From Enoplosus armatus (Eukaryota; Chordata; Actinopteri; Centrarchiformes; Enoplosidae), in contig NC_092183.1 of assembly GCF_043641665.1 (NCBI RefSeq), positions 15,772,501 to 15,836,500 on the forward strand: a stretch of DNA of 64,000 bases. Direction: 5' to 3'. The position numbers and the translations under genes were made by a program. Below the pieces are notes generated by a model that saw only the letters and a program-made list of their open reading frames with translations, ran no database searches and was not told where the DNA came from. Numbering within the stretch: position 1 is the first letter of the stretch; every line of letters begins with the position of its first letter. Shown in pieces: positions 50,922 through 61,800 of the stretch.

Positions 50922-52777
50922 CTTTTTTCAAGCAAAAATGCCAAAAAACCTTTGGCTCCAGATGTGACAATTTGCTATTTTTCTACAGCATTTGATAGCT
51001 AGCTGACTATTTTAGGGGTTTTGGCATCATTGGTCTGACAAAACAGGTAATTTAAATAGGTTACCTGGGGCTCTGGGGAATTATAACGGGCAGACATTTT
51101 ACAAACAGAATCGTTAATTGAATCATCGAGAAAATTCTCAATAGTATAAGTAATGAAAATAACCACTAGTTGCAGCCCTAATCAAGACTTAAACTTAAAT
51201 TCTTCATCTCAAATGCCTATTGTTTTTTGTCACCAACTTATGTCCTATTAGATCAGAACCTGAGAGCCCCGTGATAAACAATGAAGAACAACAAATGAAA
51301 TAACTTTTCTATACCTTCCATTAAATTCTCTCCAAAGCTCATTAAACCTTATTTCAACATGCAAAACTACATTTATTTACAGCTACAGCCTTTGGGTGAA
51401 AATGAAACTGACTACACAGTGACTAGCTTCCAGTCCTTTACATTGCCAAGACCACTAACTGTTACCAAATATAATCATATCAACAAGCAAGACCTCACAC
51501 GCACACAAAGGTCAGGAGCGTATAAAGTGAAAAAAATACCCTCTATTGATTACACACCGAGAAATCTGTTGAGGGACTTGCAGCAGTATTGTAATAATTA
51601 GACGGTCCCGTGTCTTTGAATCTACCGATGAGCCCTGTGGCACTGTATACACAACCTTGTCTCTCTTATTGTGCTCTCTTTTTCTAACTATAACAATAAC
51701 ATTAGGTACACTCTAAAATTACATGGTTTTGTTTATTCCTTCTTTTTTGGCTTATTTAAATGATGTTCGGTGCGTAAAGTAATGATCTGTATATTGTGCC
51801 TAACTATATTCCCATGTCTGCGAAAGTTTGCGACAAAAAAAAGTGTAAAAGTGGCCACTCAACCATTAACCCTCCGAGAGCACAGCATAAAAATAATCCA
51901 GACCGTGTCATAACAACACAATAATAGCAAGTGATATGCAAACACGTTACCATTGTGTGTGGCCATAGGGGCATTGCACACGTGTAAAGGATTTGAAATG
52001 GCACGAACAATAAGCCCAGATCTAAAGCATCGCTGAGATGATATGGTAGGGCCAGCGATAGGCAGCCCCACCACAGTGAAGCAGTTCTACCTGGGAAGAG
52101 GTGGTCAGCACTGTTAGGCCGCTGTCAGGGACTGATGAATTACTCATCGGTGACATCTGTTTATAGCTCTCAGTGCTAAAGGTGCTGCAGTAAATATAGG
52201 CTCAAGAATGTTGACTCATTTCTATCTTAGAATAAGTTTTGGTAGGAAATTTTATATCATTCAATCCAAAAAACACTTTTGGTACCGCAGTATCTAATGA
52301 TTGCAGTCATGCTGTGATTATTAAATAAACTGTGATGGAAAGGCATTTGTCATAGTCACATCTCAACCATCTCAACAGACTGTAGAGTTGAATGTTTTAA
52401 TAACTAAGATTACACTGGAATGAAAAGGGAAAAGCTCCCCAGACAGACACAGAATAAGAGTGTAAGCAGATTTTATATAAAGAGATCGGCACATGACAGC
52501 AACTGTGAACACACCGATGGAGATCTGCATCTGAACTTTATGTCATTAACTGTTTGACTTCCATTAAATTATGTATAGACCTCTTAGCCTTCACAAGTGA
52601 TTTGGATTGTTTCATTCCTCCAACACAGCCGACTGGAGCTACATTCTGCTGATATTGGTCAGACCGGCAGCATATTTCCCTCGAGTGTTCAAATGCAATT
52701 TTATGTGCGAGCTAGTTGTGGCGAGGCTGTGGAAAACTGATATTCTCACAGTACATAGATGTGTGAACAATAGCGAT

Positions 52778-52841
<64 letters not shown>

Positions 52842-55800
52842 CAAACACAAACACAAACACAATCCACAAACACATGAACCGACATAAACACAAACAAACA
52901 CATATACAGTGAATGTGTGCTTTGCCTGCTCTTCTATGATGTATTATTCAAAGTATGTTGCTCTATGTTTGATTCATTTGTTGAGGTTTAGGGGGACAGG
53001 GCTGACTCTGGCTGGCATCCAAAGACACACACTGCACCAGAGAAAACCTTACAAATAGCCAGACAAATCTGATCCCTACCCTGATGGGGTTGTCATCTCT
53101 CAGTATAACCTGTTTGCCACGACAGACACGCAAATGCAGTCACACCACGTTGCTCTGCACTACAAAAGCACACCTCCGACTCCTTAGCATAATCCCAAAA
53201 CACTGACATGACTGTATACCTCTGTACTCACGTCCCAATTATCCAGGCCCTCTGTAGAAACACACAATGCCTACAGCATCCTGCGCAACATCCCACGTGG
53301 CATCATTAAAGTCAAACAAACCGCCTGAATGTTTTATGTCCCGTTCTCCTCGCCCTCTCCATGTGCCAGGCTCCTTTTCTCTCACTCATGTCGGCTGTTC
53401 CTTTGACTCTCTCGCTCTCTCTCGCTCACTTTCCTTTTTTTTTTTTTTTTTTTTTACAAATCCATGTCTTACCATTCAGCCCTGTCTTACTATTCTCTTG
53501 TTGTTTGGTACAGCTTCACTTTCACCATCATGCTGTCACGCTGTAGTATGTTTTTCTATTATATTTTCTTCACAGTTCATTGGCTGTGTATCATGCATCT
53601 GATGACAGCCCACTTCAAAAGGTTGCTGTCAGTGTTTCTGTCATCACAGAAGCGACTCAAGAGTAAGAGAAATGTAACGAAGCTACAAAAAACTTCATTT
53701 ATATAATAGTTAATTAATCAACTAGCTAAACAACTCATTACTGTTACTCTTTATCCTATCTATCGATGTGGAATACTGTGAAATCTGGGGGATGAGAATG
53801 TCATCGGGACTAGACCTGGAGTTCACACTGAATTGGAGTTGGGGGAAATTTATATATCATAGCTATACATCATCTGACAGATGTTTTATATGCCACAGCT
53901 GTTTCAGCACGGGGTGATGATGTATGACTATTTGCTCAGCATAAATCTAGACAATCAGTTCTACATAGGTCTTGTGTTCATACACTGGAGCAAGATCTTC
54001 TGAGCTGAGGGAGCTGCAGCCACTTCAATACCTTCTGTAGGGTTAAAATTATGTAATAGTACACATTGGGAATGATTTTTCGGGGATCTGGGCAGGGCGG
54101 GATTGATGAGGACCGAATCTTTTTGTGTGATGTGCTGATAATAATTCAGGACCACCAGGCAATCTATCGTATCGACCTGTCTGTGCAGTTCTTTGACAAT
54201 AAGCTCCGACTAATGGCACAGCATGAAGGTTGACTTTAACAAAGCCTAAATAAAAGGGGACTTGTGTGTATCAATGCTTTGCTGCTGTGGACACGTAATT
54301 TCACAATTCACAATTCATAGGGCTGTTTTAGATGAAGCCCCCTAGGTGGTCACAGAAACACTATTACAAAGGGACAAAAAGAGGCACAGAATTGTTAAAC
54401 TGAATTCAATCTTTTTTGTGGATAACACGAAAATGACGGTTAATATTAATGTTGAGTGTTGTGTAAAATTATACATCAAACCTCTGTCTTGACAGCACAG
54501 TGATTATCCAAACTACTATTGACACAAAATCCATCTTTACAAAGTGTCAATGCAGTTATATTTGTGAGCATGTCACAACTGAACATCAGAACAAGAGATG
54601 GCACAGTTGAGTAACTGTTCGCAAATCATGATCACAAAGTGAGACGCAACAGCCACAAGCTGAAAAGAGTTATGCCCTTTTACATTGTTCCTCACACCTG
54701 ACTACACCTGCATCTGTTCTACCCCCAGCTAACACTTTTTATTGCTCTTTATTACCAGTAAGTGAGCCATCAATTTCACAGTATCAGTAATTAACTCTGA
54801 AGTTAAAATGGTTGCATTTTCACATTCAGCTATTTATACAAACCATTAACTACAACCAAGTGACGGTAGGGAGCATACAAATACAAATCAAACAAAACTA
54901 TTCAAAGCCACAAAAAACAAGAGAATAAAGTGTCTCCATAACTAAGACTGTGCCTGTGTTTTAATCATTTGTGCCTGGCCCTGGCTTTGTGTGTCTCCTG
55001 TCATGTGACTGTGCTTTACCTGGATCCATGGCCATCTGTCATTTTCGGCAGCAGTCCAGGCATTGACCAGGCCCTTCTTGTTGAGGCGTGCAAAGTACGG
55101 GTACCACTTCTGCAAGCCAAAGAGAGCACGGTGGGTGGAGGAGGCTGTTATCTGTTGGTTGGAGATTATACCGCCCTCCATGCCCAGCGGTCCAGAGCAT
55201 TCTGAGTGAAGAGAGGGAGAAAGAAACAGATGAGCCTTCGTGTAATTTTAGCACACAAAAATATGTGAAACTCAGCCTATGGAATGCATATAGATTTTTA
55301 AAAATACCACAAAGACTGCATTTCGTAATGTCAGTGATTTTGTCCTCCGCATCTTGTTTCATTTTTCTCCTCAGTGTCTCCACATCAGAGTCGATATCCT
55401 TGTTTATCTCAGTGTCAAAGACACGAAAACCTTGGTCTCCTCTACTTGTCCAGTATCAGACACGGCCATTAAAACTGCAACTTTCCTTCACTCTCTGCTG
55501 TTCTATTTTTGTGTCTCCTATTGAGACCTCGTCTTTGAACTCAGAATACAGTATATGTCCACCCTGACTCCTGTCTCTCTTACTATAAAAGTTGTTTTGA
55601 TTCATCATGAGACAATCCCTAATGATTCCATTATGGCAAAATCCTTTTGAGTCACAGCAGTCAACAAGAGGACTCCTCTCTGCCTTCATGCTGTCCACAT
55701 CCTGAGGGACTAACAGGTTGCTCCTTCATCTCTTCCATCAGTAACAGAGCCCTCAGGCTTCAAGCCAAGGAGCTGCGGCCACTTCTGGACAGCATCTTCC

Positions 55801-58800
55801 CCAGAGTCAACAGGCTTTGTAACGGCTTTAAACATCCTACAGGCTGGGATAACAGCAATATCTTAAGACCAAAGCACTGTCCTCTCTTCTGTAAGTAGTT
55901 TAAGTAGTTTGTTTTCCCTCTTAAACATAATTGGTATGTCCAGGCACATCGATAGCATTTTAATAGACATACCTGTGGTGAAAGGGATTCTGGCAATGTT
56001 TATCCAATAGGGTATTTATTGTGCTGCAAAACAACTACTTCTTTGTGTTTCCATTTTTAAAAGTGCCTATTGGGAAATCGAATGATAATAGAAAACACAT
56101 GAGAAATGAAACACAATGAAGAAACAGATGGAAAGGGGGCATGTATCCATAGGGCATGTTAGATAAATATAATACATACTATCATATACAATTTTATTTA
56201 TTTTTCATTTGCACACAAAACATCTGCTTGGTTTCCCACGCTGTGCAATTTGAAGCAAAACTAAACAGTTGAGGTGACACAAAGTCGGTTTGAAGTCTGC
56301 AAAGCGTCACAGCGGTATTGAAGATGTGCTGTGTTAGTTATGACTGATGCTTAAGTTTTAATTAGTCTTTAAGTCAGGCGTATAGTTGACCTAAATGTAA
56401 AGATTTATAATCTTTTTTAAAAATCTTTCCTAATTGAACATGATTTGCAATTATACGAATGCTGTATAATTCTGCAGCTACCACCTTCTCAACAAGAACC
56501 TTTTTCACTGTAATACTTGACAGTATTCTGGTAAATCATGGTCTGACCCAAAAAAAGATGATTATTTAAGACATTTATTTCTAGTGACAACAGGGATAAA
56601 AGAGATTAGAGCAATAAAACAGGATAGTGAAGTTACTACTTGTTTTTGTGTACAGTGGTGGATCTGACTAAAATTTGCGCAACTCACTAGAGTTCTTCTG
56701 TTAGTGTGTCTCTGGTCACAGATGATTAAATAGATGTGTTTAAGAACATGGACACCACAAGTGTTGGGAAAGCTGAGGGAATGTGGAAATGTCCGACATG
56801 AATGAGACCATATCAAGTGCAGAGTTCAGCCAGAGGCACAGCCTCCTCATGCCGGCTGAGCTGTAAGTGTCTGTGTAAACCAGCCTTCAGGGGAAGCCCG
56901 GAGCAATGGTCACTAGGAGGCTGTGATGCCGTCTTCACCATTTAAGCAAAACACCTAAGCATTGCAAACCCAGCACTGTCACAAAGACAGACAAGGCAAA
57001 CACACACATACTGTACCAGCGGACAATGAAGCTGGCAGCGCTGAGTGCTATGAGACTTTCGCCACAGAAGAAAGCCAAGAGTCAGAGAAGAATGAACAAT
57101 GAAAACAACCCTAGCACGACCAGCTGCTAAAACAGTGGGGTTCTAGGCAACAGGGAGCCAGGGAGACAGTGAGTAATGTCTGAGGACAGTCCAGAGGGAT
57201 CGACTGGAGACAGGAAAAGAGCAAAGAGTATATATCTGTGTGTGTGTGTGTGTACTGCCAAAGATGTGTTTATATATTCCACTATGGTAAATTACTCTTG
57301 CTTCACTAGTTCTTCCTTGTGTGTGACTCATCGCCTCCAGACTGATGGAGGATGGTGTAGGTGGATGCCGTAGCCTACTTCTGAAGAGAAAGCTACTGAT
57401 TTTTCGATATCAGATGGATAAACTTTATTTGATCCTTTTAACAAGTCTTGGAAAGGATAAACAGCTTCCATTTTAAGACATGGTAAACCAGTTCAAACCT
57501 ATGGCTTAGAAAGATGGGGGTCCTTTCTTATCAGAGTGCAGGCTAGGACTTTACAAAATGACCATTGTGTTGGATATACAGTAATCCAAGTTGCATTTGC
57601 ATTCACGGCCTAATCCTTGTAATCCAGAGACAATGGATACCTGTATATTTCATTGGCTTTCTCTCCTTAACACAGAGTGAAAAAGTATCTTTCTGCCTTA
57701 GCGGTGGAGGTTAGTACGTCAGCAAGATATCTTAAAGTTCAAATTGTATGAACAGATGTCGCAAAATTGGACACGCTTTGGGCCAGGGAGAAATTGATTA
57801 GAATAGACTTATCCCATTATATGATTTTTAGCCATAACTATGAAAATAAACAAGCAATGTACATTTCAAATCCTAAGGGTTTGTTTGCAGGCTCAGTGAT
57901 CAATTCCACCCAGAAGTGATGGTGTTGCAGCGTGAATGTATAGATTTCATAGCAATCCATCAAGTAGCTATTAGCATGCCTAAAAACATGTTTCAAACTG
58001 ACCGACAGAGGGCGATATGATCAACGTGTCATCATATTTTCCTGAATAATCCAATCAACATAATTTGCTTTGTGCAATTAGGTATGTCCTTAAACGGCAG
58101 TCTAAGCAGTGTTAATTGAGTTGAGGGTGATATCTCTCGACCAAATGTAAAGAATGTCGAGGGTGCACACCCATACTAAGAGAAATACAACATTCTTCAT
58201 GAATCCTGACTTTCAATTGGTTAGGGATCCCAAGAATTTACACGTTATTCTGGCACAAGCCCAAATGGAATATCAGCCTGATTTAACTCCTGAAGTGAAA
58301 TGGAATGAATTTTTCCTCATTTTGACCTGACGTTAGGGCTGAGGTGTAATATTGCATCAACACCATTTCCTATTTGTCTAGATGTTGTACATCTTGGGCA
58401 CTTCTCTTGTAAGGTATTCTATGTGGATGTTGTGGCAAGACACTGTTGCAAAGTCGCGGTCCTTCTCACCTTGCGGCAATGATGGGCCACTCTTAACGAG
58501 CTGCCTGCCAGTCGTCCGTCAGAGCGGCAGAGCCAGCCAGCCCCCGGGCCTTGGCCTGCTGGCCCCTGAGCATACATCAGCTCTGTGACAGCACACATCA
58601 CTAACACCACCACTACCGTGATGTGACAGCTGAATCCATCTCCCACAAGCCCTACCTACAGCCTAAACAAATTAGAGCCCAACTGAAATTAATGCCAGCA
58701 CACCAATACTAATGAGCATGCGGCAGAAAGAGGGGATGAGGAAAATAATAAACACACAAAGCAGACGTCAGCCATACACTAGAGGTTCAGGTGGCAAATG

Positions 58801-61800
58801 AGACTGAGAGAAATGCACCTGTATGTATTATATATGGATGTATGAGTGTATTGTTTATGTGCAGTTATATATTTAAACATGTGCAAGGCAGCAATCAATA
58901 TTCTAATAAAGAATATAACTAAGAATAACTAAAAATGAAATAAACAGGAACAAAAAGATACAGGATTTTTTAGGCCAATACTGATCAAATAATGATATAT
59001 CGGCAACATTATCCATGACGCTGAAGATGATGATCAATTAATTTAAAAGTAACCTGGCATATTGATGTAAACCATATTTACATATGTAAAGCAGTGGTTC
59101 TCAAATTGGGTGCCTTAAAGAGAAGCCAAGGACGCATTTTACATTTCACCACATGAAAATCAACATGCTTCTATTATGTCTGTCACTACAAGCGATGGAA
59201 AGATTTGGTCACTGTAAATAGAGCTTCAAGAGATGCAGATATGCCCTCAACATATTCTAATGTAAGAACGGAAATCTAAACTAAATAAAAGGAAAAATTA
59301 AACAAACAAGACAATAAAATTATTTACACTTCATCATCATGAAAACGTAGCCTAATTTGCAGTAAACAGCCAGAGCTTCCAGTTTACTGCAGTTTATTTG
59401 ACACAGGGCTACTGGGTTTTATTTGATGTTACAGGTGGAAAGTAAGTTTAAGCTAAACTTGGTGTACTTAAATCGATTTAGCTTATGCTCAAGGCAGATG
59501 GTTCATCTTAGCCTTAAGTTGCTTTCGGAAAATGGGGCCCTGAATCGTCATCGCCTTTCCTCAATATTGGATCTTTAACTGACCATTAAACCCATTTTAG
59601 TGTCTGAAAGTGAGACTCTGGATGATTACAGCAGTAACAATCCCAAATTTGTTTCAGCAGAAGGTCTGAAGCATCTTGTGCAAAGTGTTATCTCACTGTA
59701 GTTTATGCCTTCTTGTATATTTTAATGGGATTCATGTTGGCAAGTGATGGATATGTTTCTTCTTCTCACTTCTTGCTTTCCATTGGATCATGGAAATCAA
59801 ATATTGACGCCATTGTAATTATTTGAGTAAAAATCGGATTATCACTGACAAGGCAGGCAATGGCCAAAAGCTCACTGCTGCCTTCATATAGTATTCTCAC
59901 GCTGATTTCTAGTGTAACCAGAAAATGTACAGCTGCTTAATCTGTACAATGTGCGCGCAGGACTTGCCCACACACACAGCGTGGGTTGAAGGAACAAGTC
60001 AGAGGAGATGACGAGTCCTTGCATAAAAGTGCATTCCAGGCATTCTACCCATTTCCATGTGTGCTGTATTCATCGGGGACCCCACCGACTGTACTTCTTA
60101 TGATAAGGCTGCGACATATTCAACAAATAATGCATTTAAATAGCAACATTTGGATTTTGATTTTAAAAGGGTCACACATGTTCAGTTTACTCATCACGAG
60201 GAGTACTACTCAGCTTGTGAGAAAAAGGGCTCTGGAGAAGCTTTATCAAACCTGGGAAAATAACTCAAATGATGTCGCAGTGAAGTCATCAGGGTTATCT
60301 CAGCTTTAGCTTGAAGGCTACACATTTTTAGCTGAGAGTCTGCGATACAAAGTGGGCAGGGATGTGGGCGTTTACCAGGCAGGGAGAGTGTAATGAAAGA
60401 CGCTACTGAGTTTCAAAATGGGAAATGGTGTCAACCATACTAGGGACTACAAGTCTGGATATCTCGGCCTTAGCTGCTTCGATTTTGACCACTATTTTTT
60501 TCAATCTGTCATTCACAAGTCCCCCAACTTGAAGGGACTGCATTTCTAAATCACCACTTTAAGCATTAAACCTCAGATCAGTGTGTCTGGTAAACTGACA
60601 CAGAGAGTGGTGACAGTAATTTATCATAAACCTTATAATATCCTTCTGGTTATCATTCATATCATTTATGCTTAGAAATGTAGCTGTGGGTTTTTAAATT
60701 TTGAGGGATATTAGTTGGAGGAGCAACTACAATTTCGTCATTTGTCTTTGTAATGTTTTCTTTTATATATTTTGTAATAGATTGCGTTCCTGTTCCAGGT
60801 AATCCAGTCTCTCGATTCAGTTGTAAAGCATAAAGCAACCTTGTCAGAAAACACACAGTTCAGTATTACAGTAGGACTGAGGTATGCTTGGCTGTAATCT
60901 AGTGCAATGGATTTCAAATGAAACAAAAAAAAACAGGTTATAGGGCTGACTTTCAGCCTCAGGGGTGTTTGGGGTTGTTTACATCTATATTGGGTGAACA
61001 GTGTGGGACTTATTGCCCTTTTTACCCTCAGGGGATATGTATAAAAAATACTACAATTTATACACAGTTCATCTGCAGTGGATGTAAACACAGTCAAATT
61101 AAAGCTGAGAGTCAGCACTTTCATCTCATTGTTTCATTTCAAATGTAATGTGTTGAAGTACAGAATCAAAACAAACCATCCTAATACTTATAGACTGCGC
61201 TGTAACTTTGAAAATAACCGGCTGAATTAATGGTTGCATAATATGCTGAACAAATATTGAATTTATATGGGAACATGGAAATGAGCATCATTTAACAAAT
61301 AATGGAGCTTAGCATATGTTCAATCAGCAAGACTGAATCTTTCTCCTTGAGTTTTTCGCTTACTACACCAACCGTCAGTAATCAGACAGGCTGTGTCTCT
61401 TTACTCCTTTCTATTCACAGAATTCCCCCTGCCTTCTGTTATAACAACTCCCAAAATCTCTCTCTTTTCGATGCAGACTTGTTCAAAATTCCTGTCTGCA
61501 GAAGTCTAGTCTGTTGCTGAACAACTGTGCTGCACCTAAGATAGAAAATCTGATGAATTAATTTGTGAGTAGCAGAGCAGGAGTGACTCAGGGCTCCGAC
61601 TCCACTGATACATTAATCCTAATATGTTCTTAGACTGAGCAGACAAAATCCCCACAATTGCATAATAAACACGAGCCCCTTTTGAGCTCTCTGGCGTCTT
61701 GCAGAAAGAAAGCCACTTCTGAAAAGACAGAAGCTCTCTCTCCCTTTCCACATAGCCACTGGGCAAAACAAATGAAATCAAATGTTTTGATTTTTTTTTA

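Larger units (their letters stand above)
47804..55019 (-). other. edil3: edil3 intron between C1 exons 1 and 2 (7,216 bp)
   Basis: Donor GTAAAG, acceptor CTCCACAG. It holds the hAT-type MITE (50823-51180), two long CA microsatellites and the T21 tract. No gene recognised. Confidence 0.92.

Noticed and set aside
52607..52912. Thr-His and Cys-Val repeat-rich frames on both strands
   Set aside because: They are translations of the CA/TG microsatellite.
55088..55567. 159-codon plus-strand open frame
   Set aside because: It covers the antisense strand of an edil3 C1 exon and runs into intron sequence; no recognisable protein features.
55647..55898. 83-codon frame with a LINE-like look ([18 protein letters not shown])
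   Set aside because: Resemblance is vague and no neighbouring reverse-transcriptase motif or LINE tail was found.
59091..59130. CAGTGGTTCTCAAATTGGGT, resembling a hAT transposon terminus
   Set aside because: No matching inverse terminus or target duplication was found nearby; too short to call.
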